From NCBI GenBank assembly GCA_029204225.1, contig CM055092.1, forward strand, positions 18,186,886 through 18,250,885: a DNA stretch of 64,000 bases, given 5' to 3'. The notes beneath the pieces are model-generated. The model saw nothing but the letters and a program-made list of their open reading frames with translations. It searched no databases and was not told where the DNA came from. Both the position numbers and the translations under genes were made by a program. The DNA comes from Diphasiastrum complanatum. Lineage: Eukaryota; Streptophyta; Lycopodiopsida; Lycopodiales; Lycopodiaceae. How positions within the stretch are numbered: position 1 is the first letter of the stretch; each line of letters begins with the position of its first letter. Positions 44,363-57,835 of this stretch are shown here, piece after piece.

Positions 44363-47300
44363 ATTCAGACTCCTCCCCAGCCTCACAAGAACACATATAG
44401 GAAATATCCACGCAAATATCAATGCACAATACAAAGGAGGACGCGCAAGCAAAAAAATTCGCGTGGATATAGCCGTGGATTGGCGTGGATATACGCGTGG
44501 ATACAAGCGCGTGGATGTTCCACGCAAATGTCTTTTCCGGCAGCAGATCAGCCGGATGTCGTGAAATTCAAAATGCGTGGATTATCCACGTGTGGATTAT
44601 CCACGCCAAGTCTAACTACCGGCAGTCGGGCGAACCTCCGACACCCAGAGCCGAAAAAAGGAATTCTAATTTCATGTGGATAATCCACGCCATAGTAAAA
44701 ATTAAATCAAAAAGGCTCGGCTTCGCGTGGATACTGCATGGATAATTATCCACGTGTGGATTATCCACGCAAAATTCACTTCATCCACGCAAAATCCAGA
44801 GAGTTGAGGCCGTGGATACCACGTGGATAAATTTTTTTTATATCCACGTGGTATCCACTCAAAAAGGTTTCTGGAATTTGCATGGATTATCCACGCAAAA
44901 TTTTTTGTCCAAAAAAAAAACATTTGGTGCGAACCAAAATGTGGTTCGCTCCGAAAGTAGAGGCGACTTTTTATTTTTGTGTTGTGTGAGAGAGAGAAAA
45001 AGAGAGTATAGATGGGAGTGAGAATGAGATGAGGATGAATGTGAGTGAGAAGATTGATAATGTTTAGGATTTTTAGTTCATTGATGGATGTTAATAGTAT
45101 GTGTTTTGTGATTATAAGTTTTAAGATCCTTTTTGTTTGTGATGTAGGTTTGGATATGAAAAATGAAAAATGAGCTTTCATTGCAAAGGATTCAAAGATC
45201 AAGTGCATGCAAAAGGAAAAGCAAAGATTGCAAAACAATGGCGATACAATAGTAAAGGTAAATTCACATTAATTTTGATTCATTTGATATTTAGTTGATA
45301 ACTTAATGTGTTATCTATTTCCATTACTTTCCAGTGCTTTCCATTACTTTTTATTGTGCATTCTAGCATGCAAATCATGTGCTAAAATAGATACATTGCA
45401 TTGAATTCATCAATGGATACATTTGCATTGCATAGATGTGCATTATATAGACTATACATTGCATTGAATACATCAATAGATACATTTACAATCAATAGAT
45501 GTGCATTCAATAGACTATACATTTGCATTCATGGACTAAAAATATATGCATTCAAAATTTTTGCAAAAATGATGTGATGCCAAAACATTATATTGATTGA
45601 ATTAAAAACAAGTACATTGATGAGAGAATAAATTCTCTCTTCCTACATTGCCTTCTACAAGGTTTTACATTCAACCCCTTCGCTCTCATTCATGTACTCT
45701 TCCACGTTCTCTTCCACATTCTCTTCCAAATCACAAACACTTGAAGTTGTAGAGCCTCTCTACAAAATAGAATTAAAGATTTAATTAAATTGAGATTAAA
45801 CTTACTTGCAAACCACAAAGTAAACAATCACAAAACAATAAAGGCTAAGAGTTTACGATTGGAAACAATCCATGGGATTCCATAAAAGCCTTAAGGCCGG
45901 CATATCCACGATCGTAACCTTGCTTGTACTCCGCGGCGGTCATGTGTCTTCCAAAATCACTAAGCTACATTCAACAAAAAAACATAGTTTAGCAAAATAA
46001 AGCAACTAAATCACGCAAACGGGCATGAACTACATTGCCACGCGTATTTTTTATAACTCCACCACGTGGATTAAGATCATAATACACACTACACAATTCT
46101 TGGGAAGGGGCACCTTCGGAAGCTCTTCTCTCGAATGACTCGAAGAAGATAACACAAGATTTTTTATTCTATCTCTTTGTTGAGGAGATAGATTTTCAAA
46201 CCACTCTTGATTATATTCTTCGGGCTCCTAACGAGCTCTTCTCCTAGATAGTCTCCCACTTGACCTTCCACTTGACCTACCACTTGAAGACATTGTATCA
46301 AAGAAAAACTTTAAAAGTTAGAAAGTAGTGGAGAATGGGAGTGAAAGAGTATTGAAGACTTTTAGATTAGAAGAGTAAGCAATGAATAGAAAACAATAGA
46401 TTAATAGTAAGCAAGAACAAAGAAGATCAATAGAGTAAGCAAAAGCAATATCACTAGCAATGAAGAGCAACCAAAAGCAAGCAAGCAAACAAACAAGATC
46501 TATAGAGCTTAGAAGAGCAATAGCAAGCAAGAGCACTAAACACTAGATTAGAAAACCTATAAAACTTGAAAGCAAAAGAAGAGGAGCAAGAATGCTCACG
46601 GAAATGCCATTTTATTGGCATTCAAGTTTCGCGTGGATTATCCACGCGTTTTTTTTTTCCTCTCTTGGCACGTGAGAGGGTCCCCCACATGGGCTTGCAT
46701 GCTTCAAATGTCATTCAATATTCTCATAATCTTTTCTAGATTTTATGAGAATATTTTATTTTAGGATTTTACATTAAATATATTTTTTAATATGATGGAA
46801 TGTAAAAAAATCAATTCAAAGATCATTATGGTAGTATTTAATTGTTAAAACTAGTTATATATTGTTATAAATTTTATTTTTCTTGAGATTTGACATACAA
46901 GACAAAATCATGAGATAAGAAATAGTACATATTATTATTAAACAAGTAATAGAACATACGGTCTCATAATGACTACTTATGATGTGGTATAGAGTAGCTG
47001 GCTACAGTGTGTATATGTCATCGACGATGTCATCATCATCAGATAATGATTCATCTCATGATCGCAACAACAGGTATATATTGTTATTGATATTGACATC
47101 AATTGCACTTTATTTGTTATTTGAATATGAGTGTATAATTTTTCTTGCAAATTTATTCTTACAATGACATTTGATTGAAATTATGAATTTTAGGAAAATT
47201 ATCGTACCTCCATGTGATTTAGAGAAAGAATAAAGAATTAAGCTCTATCACAGAAAAAAGGAGCAATCTAGACTAAAGTACAATGAACAACTACTGATTG

Positions 47301-48083
47301 GTTCATCTTCAAGCTCTTCCATCAGTCGACGTAGACCGTCTATTGATCCATCACATGTATGTATATTGATTTATGTCATAATTTTTTTATTTGTAACAAT
47401 GATGTAATCTGATTTGCTCTTTGGATATAGTATATTGCTCTTTGGAAAGCCAAGACACCACTCCATCACAAATGAAGGTTGAAAATGCACTAAATATACA
47501 AAGACTATTTTGTCAATTTTTGTCACATGTTACAATTCGTCACATGTTAGAATTTGTCAATTTTCACTTGAATGACACTGAAAGAATTTGTGCAATTTGC
47601 AATTGGATTATTGGACCAGTTTCAACCATAATATAATGAGAGGATACCATATACACGCACACAATGCAAAGGCCTTAGGATTCGGACAAGGAGGATTGTC
47701 AACGATCATATTTGGGCCAATGGAGTGCACACAGAGAATCCAAGAGTATGAGAGGTAAACTCTTTAAAGTGTTTTTCGGAAATGCTTTAATCTTTGACCC
47801 TTAAGACACTTCAAATATAGTTTGGCCAATAAATATTGAGCGATAGGATGAGTGCCACGATACTTTGAAGTTAATCTCTCACTTGCTTCTAAAAGGAAAA
47901 ATCCAAATATAATATTTAGACGAAGTTAATCTCTCACTTTCTTCTAAAAGGAAAAATCCAAATAGAATGATTAGATGAAGTTAATCTCTCACTTGCTTCT
48001 AAAAAAAAAAATCCAAATAGAATGATTAGATGTAGTTAATCTTAATTTCCATATTCAATCGCCCATAATAGACTCATTCACAT

Positions 48084-48147
<64 letters not shown>

Positions 48148-48496
48148 ATGAAAGAGTTAAAGGTAAGCAACACTCCCAATTCTAGGAAGGTGCATAGCCC
48201 TTGTTTTTTTTCGTTAAAGGCGTGGTTCAAATGTTTTTTGTTGGAAGATGAGTTCCACAAAAAGGACCAAAAGCCGCAGGGAGGGAGCATGTGGTGACAT
48301 TCTGGAGTAGGATATAATCGTGTGGTTCGGGAGTTCTGATTAGTACTCTATAATGTTCTCTCTGTTTTTCTCTTCATGTGTGTTTAGGGTCAGTGTGGGT
48401 GGGTGTGTGTGTGCGTGTGTGTGTTTGTGTGTGTTTGTGTGTGTGTCTCATGCTACTAGTTTACGGTTTGTGTTATATATTAATTTATGTTTCATG

Positions 48497-48592
<96 letters not shown>

Positions 48593-48878
48593 TAATACAT
48601 CTAACATTTTCAACTTTTGTAGAAGAATGACCATAAGTTGGTTTGAAGAAAAAGAGTTGCAAGAGAGATCGAGAATATTATTGACTGGATAAATCACACG
48701 AATATTGATTTTGGATCATCATTGGCCCTAGATGATGCTCTTATTGATGATGACCCCTTGCATGATATAATTAGTTCGTCAATGGCTTGTGATTCAATCC
48801 ATGTCTCCAAATCTGTAGAACGTTCTTACCACCCAACCACACCTATCCTAGATGTTGCACATGAGTCCTCCACAATAC
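44363..48878. mobile_element. CACTA-type region, copy B (truncated at right)
   Basis: Colinear with copy A (3378-9185): subterminal array 44404-44910, accessory gene remnant on the minus strand (46293 to about 45700, with the second half of exon 1 deleted near 45995), inner GCGTGGATTATCCACGCG block (46631), the Tnp2-associated exon (47585-47752, with stops), and GA runs at 48086-48145 and 48500-48589. It ends abruptly at about 48878 in the exon matching 8923-9180, where copia RT begins. About 860 bp of copy A (6541-7403) is missing. The Tnp2 core is absent. Confidence 0.8.
48500..48589. repeat. (GA)n microsatellite, preceded by GT-rich sequence
   Basis: About 90 bp of GA. A GT-rich tract (48395-48449) lies just upstream in copy B but not in copy A, so both low-complexity tracts have changed since the copies separated. 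Confidence 0.95.
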
Positions 48879-50304
48879 TCTCAGCTTAAATACGGACTAG
48901 ATGGGAATGTGATGAAATACAAGGCAAGGCTTGTCGCAAAAGAATTTTCTCAGAGATATGGTATTGACCACTCTGAAAACTTCTCTCCTGTTGTCAAACA
49001 TTTATCTCTACGTCTGTTATTTGCATATGCTACAACTTATGACCTCAGGATCCACATTGTGGATGAGAAGACAACCTTATTGCATGGCGAACTAGACGAA
49101 GAGCTCTATATGGATCAAACCCCAGAATATGTCTCGAATTCACTTCCTGACTATGCATGCAGAATGCATAGAAGTATCTACGGTCTCAAACAATCAGCCT
49201 GACAATGGTACAAGAAGAAATATCAAGCCCTAGAATCATTAGGATTCAAGTCTATGTTGGCTGATTCCAATGTATATGTCAGATTTATAGATGGGTAGAT
49301 CATCATTGTGGCTGTATATGTGGACGACACTCTGATACTTTGCAAGAGTGAGCAGCTAATTGCTGAAGTGAAGACTGACATCTCGAAACATTTCGAGATC
49401 ATGGATCTGGGATAAGCCAGGTGTTACCTAGGCTTACAAATTTAAAGGGACTACGAGGGAGGTAAGTTATACCTTCACTAGTCCAAATATACCCAGAAGA
49501 TCCTAGAGGACTTTGGGATGCTGAACTGCAAAAAAGCAAATACTCCAATGCTCACAGGGACGGTGCTGACAAATGATGACTGTCCGAAGAATGAGGAAGA
49601 GAGAGAACAAATGCAACTCATGCCTTACAAGAAGTTGATAGGATCAAAGATGTACCTTGCAGACAACACACGTCCTGATATTGCTTATGCAGTATTCAGG
49701 ATGAGCCAATTCTGTACGAATTTAGGCTCGACACATTGGAAGATTGCAAAACAGATTTTGCAAGATCTTCAATTAATGAGGGATTATGGCTTGTGCTATT
49801 GTTGTGATGCAGGTTTCAAGATACTTTCCTACAGTGATGCCAGCTGGGCATCTCTCAAGGACAACTGTAAAAGCGTCTCAGGAGGATGCACCATCGCATC
49901 AGGAGCAGCAGTTCTCTGGGTCAGCAAGAAGCAGACCGTTGTGGCCCAGTCATCCTGCGAGGCAGAGTACATTGCAGCAACAAAGATTGTCAACAAGATA
50001 ATATGGCTAAGGCAGTTTCTAGACAAATTGGGCAAAACAAGGAACGAGCCTCTCATCTTGCAGATGGAAAACACCTCTGCAATACACCTGATGAAAGATC
50101 TCGTGTTCCATTCCAGAACGAAGCACATTGCGATCAAGTATCACTTGATCAGGGATCTAATTGAAAAGAAGATGATGCAGACCACCTTCATCGGAATGAA
50201 AGACATGGTTGCTGACATCTTCACCAAAGCAATGGACAAAGGACTTTTTGAGAGACAGAGGAGCAGTCTTGGGATCGTAAAGCTATCATGCTTTGAGAGG
50301 GAGC
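48879..50304 (+). pseudogene. pol: Copia reverse transcriptase and RNase H (disrupted)
   Basis: Begins within the RT fingers (LKYGLDGNVMKYKARLVAKE, YGIDHSENFSPVV) and includes DEELYMDQTPEY, SIYGLKQSA, the catalytic YVDDTLIL near 49316, and the RNase H region (YSDASWASLKDN, SSCEAEYIAATK, FHSRTKHIAIKYH, DIFTKAM). Stops lie near 49201, 49297, 49413 and 49442. The frame is then open from 49518 past the LTR start. It completes the element begun at 21998. The purine tract (50291-50304) precedes the 3' LTR. Confidence 0.9.
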
Positions 50305-51297
50305 TGAAGAAACAAAATGTTTCTATTTACAAAGATTTGCTAGCTTTCAACCCTGTACCTAACGAAGATGTTTGCGAACACGAAAGTCAAGAGACACGAA
50401 GCATGAAAGTTTTGCGAACACCTGACGAGAACACACAAACACGAAAGATTCGTGAACAAGAATCTTTTGTAGTCCAACACAAGAAAGTCAAATGACGGAA
50501 ACGAAACCAATGATGCGACACGAAAAATGTCGTAAAACCTTTTCTGCCCTCACGCTCCAAAGAGGACCAGCAAAGATCATGCAAGTACCCAGAAGTACAT
50601 ATATCTAATCTGATGGCATGACATCAGCTAATACACTCTAGGTCGTGGCTAATTTGCCACTCTTGTAATTTCCTGGTTAGTTCTAGATGCTTAATCACTC
50701 TAATCTTAAAGTTACATAGAGCGACTATATACTTACTGGATGACACTTAACACTTGACAGAACATACACAGATGAAGTAGTCTGATGCTAGTAAGCAATC
50801 AAGACAACACACAGACAAGAAGTCCACCTACGTGTGAGACGAGCTCTGTGATCATGATCCATAGTGATCCACAAGTCCGCTAGTAAGCGAGACATCCACT
50901 CGTGAGAAAATTGTATTTCTCTTACGCCAACACACTGTGTGGATATGCATGCAGTGCTTGAAGAATCAAAGAAAATCAATAGATGATCTTGTAGCCATTG
51001 TGCACATGTCTTCTTTGACGTTGTATGATCTTGAATGCAAATGTGTCTGCTGTTATTCATGTGCCTAATTCTCCCATTCATTTCAATTCCGCACATTGGT
51101 TGAATTTGTTGAGTGCTGCATTAATTTATAAACGTAGATCAACGGTGTCTGACTACATTCTGGAGGACTATAGGAGTGATTCAGCTGGCAGTGTCCAGCG
51201 ACCACATCTGAACTCCATCCGAAACTCGTTGAATCACGGTTGCTTCGCTTTCGTAACTATTTTGCGACCGCGAAAACATTTTTTCGCATCCACGTCA
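50305..51297 (+). repeat. 3' LTR of the split copia element
   Basis: 993 bp, TG...CA ends, homologous to 21998-22965 throughout, followed by GTGTG (51298-51302). The pol reading frame extends about 190 bp into it. Confidence 0.85.
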
Positions 51298-51302
51298 GTG
51301 TG

Positions 51303-51700
51303 GTCTAGACATGCCAATTATTGTGCTAATAAATTATATAATATCATCCAATGTGTTTGATTTTGTATATCATTTTCTAGAATGCAAATATATTTCCAAG
51401 ATTATTAGCATCAACAACAAATGGGTTGGGGAAATACAATGTGATATGGGGACGGTGATACATGGCCAATTAGTATGTAAAAGCCACAATCTCATCTTAG
51501 AATTTATCCTCTGCTAAGATGTTGACTATGGAAGAAGTTAGAAAGGTTTGGGAAAGGCCAGGAAGTGTTACAATCAGATGTGTTTAAAAAAACTAGGAGA
51601 GTCCCATGACAACATCATCCAATGTGCTTGATTTTGTATATCATTTGCTTGAATGCAAGTAATTTCCACGATTTAAAGATGTGTCTTGATGAATGGCTGT
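51303..51700. repeat. Right part of the tandem duplication at the copia insertion site
   Basis: 51335-51412 (CATCATCCAATGTG(T/C)TTGATTTTG...) recurs at 51611-51690, and 51413-51612 matches 21766-21985. With the copia removed, two units of about 340 bp lie head to tail. Confidence 0.7.
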
Positions 51701-52154
51701 ATAGGCGATATAGATTATAGAATTTTATAAATTTCAAGAAGGAAATTCTATGTTGGATTGAAGTTTGTCTTCTATGCTAAGAAAGACCCATGCTAGCATT
51801 AAGGGCCATACTATAACATCATATATTGGTACTTCTATACCTTCCTTGAGTGATTAGAGACCAAAATTATCTTCATGCACACTATCTTGACAAAAGCATT
51901 TCTTGAAGGAATTCAACCACTAAAATCTTCTTGATTCCTGTAGACAAATCTAGCTTATTTGGTGCCTAATATAGCCTCAAAAGAAAAATCTTGAAGCTTA
52001 TGTGGCATTAAAATGATATATTTACGTTGAAGAGATATCTCCAAGATTTTGTCTTCAATAATGACAAGAGTCTCTCCACAAAATTTCATCTTTCCACAAA
52101 TTGTGTCTCGAAAATTTGCAGGCTCCAAAAATTCGAGTTTTGAGTCTCGAAAAC
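51701..52154. other. No recognised feature
   Basis: AT-rich with no gene. One short frame (52049-52273) crosses into the following repeat but is not conserved in its other copy. Confidence 0.4.
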
Positions 52155-52553
52155 TTTCGCAAGAAAGACGAGCTACTCTCAGAATTTCCCATACTTGTGG
52201 GCTGACCGAAAGGCTAGTAGTTTTCAGGTGCGTAATGGTGGATTTTGCTAACCAACCTTTTTCACCCTTCTGATATTGATGTTAGATGAGATTCACTAGT
52301 TTATTGAAAGTGGCATGAGGACACCATGAAAATCTATAGAAAGATAAGCTTATAAAATATATTTCCGGTTGGTTCACAACCATTATGGAGGAATGGTGGG
52401 ACATTTATAGTCAGCAATAACGGTGATGCTTGTATTGTACTTCTTGCTAATTTTTTTCAAGTTCATTATTTGATGATATTCTACTGTTGGCATTTCAAAA
52501 TCTCAAAACGTAACTCTTCTGCATAAGATCATAAAAGATGATGATGATTTTGC
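52155..52553. repeat. Dispersed repeat, copy of 63050-63440 and 1213-1400
   Basis: Landmarks are TACTTGTGGGCTGACCGAA, AGTAGTTTTCAGGTGCG and GGTTCACAACCATTATGGAGG. It stops at GATGATGATTTTG, where family C sequence begins at TTGCAGGGACC. Confidence 0.7.
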
Positions 52554-52554
52554 T

Positions 52555-55500
52555 TGCAGGGACCTTTCATCAGATTCGATGTTAAGCTAATGAAAGACAT
52601 CATACCAAGAAAGGAAAAGGATGAGGAATATTTGGATTTCACAGCCCAGGTAGTTTAGAATGCAACTTGCTTGTTAAAATTGAAAGCTATCACAACAGAG
52701 TGATTGGGCAATATTATGAAGCTCAGGAAATCAATAAAGTGCGACAAATAGAGCTTGATGTTCTATTATCTGCTAATTTACAAGTTGAACTAGATTAAAG
52801 ACATATCGAGGGATTTAAGGATTTCTTTGCTATGATCGACATCTTCAATGGAATGATGTATGAAGAAATTTTTTAAATTTCTTTTGTATGTTGTTTGGAC
52901 CTCAGTGTTTGCGAAGGCGCTTCACATTTTAGGAAGGGGAGATGTGATACCCTAGTAAAGTCATAAACATGAATAAAGCAATATATTCAATCTTATTAAA
53001 TCAAACTCGAATACATATGAAGACTAAGGGACCAATATATGTCAAAGGCGTTTATTTTAGTCAAAGTTTATTTGAATTACCACTTTTAGAAAGCGTGGGA
53101 AAGTTAGGAAGTCGAGGTTGGACACATTCAAATTTGAATGTTAGATACATTGAATCTAGTCATATTGTTGATAGGGGTTTTGAGCTAGAAGAGTTTTGGA
53201 GGGAAACCAAACTCATTAATGAGGCATGCATCTGCTATATATAGTTGTACACATGTGGAAATAGTTACATTCTTTCTCTCTTCTCTCATTCATTCTTATA
53301 CATGAGATCTCTTTGGGGCTTCATGCACATTGTTTTGTGTGTAGAATCAAATTGTATGATGTTTGTTGCATTCACATGTTTCAAATATAGTAGATTCCTG
53401 GTTTTGTACATACAAAAATAGTACTTTATCATTCATATCGTATTTTGTCAAGATCTATCAGAGTTTGAAGCTTCTATGTTTTGATAGAGCTAGTTTTCTA
53501 CATTGTCAATGGTGCTAGATGTGCTATATTTCATAACCAAAGATGAAAGGGACATATTGGATCTTAATGATCTGAAATCCATCACATGGTATCAGATCTT
53601 TGGTGCAAGTTACTTGGAAGATCAGCTAGATTTAGCAAGGATTTGGAGGAGCTATCAATTTTAGAGCGTGCTAGATTGATTCCTACTCAAAAATCATGCA
53701 TTTTTCAAGTTTAGAATTGATTTTTTGTAAATCAGAACCTAATAGAAGTCAAAATCATTGAAGTAGGCCGATTTCACTCAATACTTGGTGGAATGTGGTG
53801 ACTTTACTTGCTATGGATAGGTGTTATTGCATTCTACAAGATTGTATCTCAACATTTTAGCAATTGCATGTATAATCTTGAAGATTCAATTTTTTGTGAC
53901 TTTGTCAAAACCCTATTTTTGATTGGATCTCTGTTTTTTGAAGTTGCTGGACTTTAATAGAGTGTGTTTCAATCTTAGAAAGTGGCAAGATTCATTATAT
54001 TGTTGGTAGATCATAGGTTGATCAAGAATTCTTCATTCCATGTGTTCGATTTGCTAGGTTTGGTGCAAGAAAGAGATTTGAGAGGTTCCATATCTTTGTG
54101 ATTTTTTCTTGAGTTCATTTGTTGACATTCAAAGGAGTTCTTTGTGCATTCGAACAAGTTGAAAGAAAGAATCAAATCATTGCAACATGGCAACCTCAAG
54201 TGGCTTCATGTTAGAAGGCAATGATAGGCTTACCTCAATCAACTATTCTATTTGGATGCTAAGGATGGATTCCTTATTGGAGATGAATGAGTTGATGGAG
54301 ATTGTTGTAGGTGTGGAGGAGATGCCTCAAGAACCCCAAGACCAAGTGAGGTATGACAAGAGAGCTAAAAGAACTCTACACATGATTAAGATGAATGTTA
54401 CCAATGAACTTTCAAGGAAGTTGGTAAGTGTACTTCATCAAGTGAGGCTTTGGAAGCCTTGACGAAGCTTTATGAATCCAAGTCTACATCTAGGGTACTA
54501 ACCATAAGAAGACAAATCTTTCAAAGTATGCAAAAGATTGATAAAAGTACTCATGATTTTGTGTTGAGAGTTAAAGTCTTCAATGATGAGTTAGAATGTA
54601 TTGACGAGAGCATTAAGGAGATAGAACTTGTTCAAGTTATACTTAATGGCTTGTTGATTGTGCTAATTTTGCTCAAATTTTTGCTATTCAAAAGACTTTG
54701 TCAAGTATTGTGGATTTGCAAGAGATCTTGGCGAATGAGGAGTTTAGGCTTCAAGAACGAGGTGGATCTACATCATCATCGCATTATGAAGAGGAGGCTA
54801 TGTTCATCAAAGGCAAGCTCAAGGACAAAGGCAAAGGCAAGTGGTCTAAAGGACAAGATCAAGGTGAGACTTTCTCTTTTGGCAAAAAGAACGATAAGTC
54901 TAAGTTGAAATGTCTTTATTGTGGAATCAAAGGGCATTTTGCTAATGAATGTTTGAATAAGCAAAGAGATGAAGGTAGCAAGCAAATCAATTTTACTACA
55001 AATGTTGAGGATGTAGGTAGTTGTGATTCTCTTTTGATGTGTTCTTCAAGTCCAATATCAAGTGAAGGTGATCAAGATACATGGTGGATTGACACTGGAG
55101 CACATGACTAGTCACAAGGAGTTCTTTACTTCTTTGGTCACTTATGGTGGAGCCAAGAAAGCAATTCACATGGCCAATGGTGTTAAGTGTGTGATTGAAG
55201 GTATTGGTTCAATTCCTATTTGTCTTTCTACTAATATGAAAGAAAAACTTGATGGTGTTCTTTACATTCCTTCACTTTCAAAGAATTCGTTAAGTGTTGG
55301 TCAAATGATAGAGAAAGGATACATGGTAAAGTTTAGACAAGGTAGACTTTTCAAGCTAGAAGCTTTTTTTATGGCTAACAAAAAGGATGGAATGGAAAAG
55401 GATATTGGTCTCAACTTTCCAAGGTTCCCCTTTAGCATCAATAAGATTGGTTGGATCTTATGCAAAGTCTGACAAGCTTCCTTATAATAGATCTAGGTCA

Positions 55501-55891
55501 AGATCTAATATGCTTCTTGGAAATGTTCATCTTTTTGCTAGCTTTGCTAGCTATAATGATGGTTCTTCAATGGTTATTCATGGAAAGTGAAAGCATGCAA
55601 AAGGTAAGGAAAGAGCTAACTTCATCAATGGAGGTGGTGAAGGTTCTTCCTTGGAAAAGATTGTAGCTAATGATTTCTTTGATCACATGGAAAAAGATGT
55701 TGCTAGGGACATGCATGAAGGAGGTGGTTCTTCTACATTTTTTTGTGAGGAGTCCAATAAAGTCATTTTTGCCGCAAGTGGAGTCACATGTCTTCATAAA
55801 GAGAGTAGATCAAATGGTTCTATCATGAGAATTGGTGAGGGAGATAGTCACAAGTCAAGAAGAAGAGAAGTATGTGAAATATCCAAAGTAC
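52555..55891 (+). mobile_element. Family C element, second copy (3' internal end, LTR, gag, protease)
   Basis: It comprises the 3' coding remnant (52558-52942), LTR (52943-53586), primer site TGGTATCAGATC (53587), gag (54187-55111), protease (55062-55472) and the first part of the novel coding region. It ends at CCAAAGTA (55891), where the telomere-like repeat starts. The match to 34300-37655 is very close by eye and includes the same frame breaks. Private changes are the 54-bp deletion near 55336 and the 18-bp LTR segment. Confidence 0.8.
54187..55111 (+). pseudogene. gag: Family C Gag, second copy
   Basis: Same domain order as 35921-36845: N-terminal SINYSIWMLRMDSLLE, UBN2-like region, CCHC knuckle CLYCGIKGHFANEC, and protease start WWIDTGAHD. 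Frame breaks fall after VRLWKP (54462), near 54700 and at 55109. These match the first copy exactly. Confidence 0.85.
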
Positions 55892-55894
55892 TCT

Positions 55895-56995
55895 AAATGT
55901 TTCATTAGGCGTCCCTAAACCATAAACCCCAAATCCCTTATCCGAAATCCTAAACGCCAATTACCACAATCCTTACCCTACATACTAAACCCCAAACTAT
56001 TGACTCTAAATCCCAAGCCCTAACCCTTAGCCAAAACCCTAAATGCTAATTACCACAATCCTTACCCTACATACTAAACCCCAAACTATTGACTCTAAAT
56101 CCCAAACTTTTCTTAGATCCCTTATCCTAGATCCCTAGACCACTTATCCTCAATCCTAAACCCCAAACCTCTTATCCTAAATGCTCAACTGAATACCCCA
56201 AACTCCTTACCTTAGAAGGAAAGATCTAAATGAGAGCGAGAGAGATAGTATGTGTTATTTTAGAATTGTGTGTAGGTGACAAAGCATGAAAGATTTGAAT
56301 AGTCATTAAATTTCCCAATCTAGAAAGGTGTATAGCCATTAGTTTTCTTCCGTTAAAGACAAGGTTCTAATATAGGAAGATTAACTATTCACGGTGAGAT
56401 ATAGAGTTGACACAAGTTCCTTAGAAGTGTTTAAACTCACTAAAATTCTAGTGTAAAGAGAACCAAGAGGTGCCTCTACTCGATATACAGAACTCTGACC
56501 GGGAGTTGCATATCTAGTACCAGATCATGTTCTTAAAAATCTAAATAAAACCATCAAAGATATAGGAAGACCCAAGAATTGAGTATGATAGAAAAAGTTG
56601 TTCTAGAACTCTAAAAGAGAACAAGATACTTATAAAACTAGCAGCTAATATCTCTGTCTGAATTACGCTTCTGCTAATAAAAGCAGTAAGCGTTGATAGC
56701 AAAACTCTAAATGAACTCTAAAGAACTAAGCTATAATGCTCAAGAGTGTTAAAGTTTGAAAGCTTGATAGACCTGCTACAAATAACTTCAATGCTTGCTT
56801 CAATTGAAATCAAACTGATATACATATGAATAGCTATTTATACTAAGCAAATTCAACAATGTCCAATAGTAGGACAACTAACTAGGCTATAGATCATAAT
56901 GGCCAATGGGCTGTAGTGAGTTGGCATACATCTAGTTAGTACTCTTGGAAATTTACTTGCTATAGGGTTAGGGCAAGTCTTTTGCTTCAAAATGA
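55895..56995. repeat. Telomere-like array plus shared repeat (copy of 43060-44277)
   Basis: 55905-56215 carries ACCCTAAA/CCCCAAAC phrases with a duplicated AATTACCACAATCCTTACCC unit. 56235-56995 matches 43560-44277. No gene is seen. Confidence 0.7.
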
Positions 56996-57019
56996 GTGGA
57001 TCAATTAACTGTCATTCAT

Positions 57020-57835
57020 CGACATGACCAAAGTGACTGAAGTCACTAAAGTGGATGAAGTCCCTTCGATAGGAATAGTCAATGTTGGTACTAGAAAGTT
57101 TGACTATATGAGCTTTGCCCTTACCTTTGATGTCGATAAACTAATCTTCGATGCAGATGATATCCCGGCTAGTAAATTTCTTCAACTCGACAGGATCATA
57201 CAACTTATAAGCTTGATCTGAAGTAGTGGAGCTGATGAAAATGATTCGGTACTCTGGAAGGCGAGCTTCTCCTTGAGATCATGTAGTATTTGTGCATAAG
57301 CGATACATCCAAAAACTCGCAAGTTCGATAAAGAAGATTTGGAGCTTGTCCAAACTTCAAATGGTGTTTTGTCTGTGAGGACTTTAATAGGACATCTGCT
57401 TTGAATGTAAGCTGCAGTTGAAACTGCTTTAGCCCAGAAGGACTTCAAAAGTGTCACATGTGCTAGCATGCACTTCGTCGATTCGACTAAGGTTCTATTC
57501 TTTCTCTCAACAAGTCCATTTGACTGAATTCGGTATAGATGTATTCTTCCCCATTGTCAGACCTCAGTGCTTTAAATCTTTTGCCAGATTGATTTTCTGC
57601 ATGCCCTTTGAATTATCGAAACTTGTTGGAAGCCTCTGATTTCTGCTTAATGAAATAAACAGTTGTTCTTCTAGGATATTCATCAATAAAGGTAGTAAAA
57701 TACTTTGCATCAAGCAATGACAAAGTTTGCATTGGACCACATATATCTGAATGAACAACATCTAGCAAATCTTTTGTTGCATGCCTATGACTTGATCTAA
57801 AGGGAATCCTAGTCGGCTTTCCAAGGATGCAGCTA
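57020..57835 (-). mobile_element. Ty1/copia integrase remnant (different family)
   Basis: On the minus strand, from 57835 down, frames read VHSDICGPMQT, then RSDNGEEY after shifts, then SFWAKAVSTAAYIQSRCPIK, TPFEVWTSSKSSLSNLRVFG and CIAYAQIL (57469-57280), and last AYKLYDPVELKKF, SRDIICIED (57215-57140). These are the pre-integrase tail, integrase core and C-terminal part of a copia polyprotein, broken by several shifts. No LTRs are visible. Confidence 0.85.

Noticed and set aside
48353-48692. Open frames through the GA run near 48.5 kb
   Set aside because: Dinucleotide repeats keep frames open by chance. The homologous region in copy A does not conserve them.
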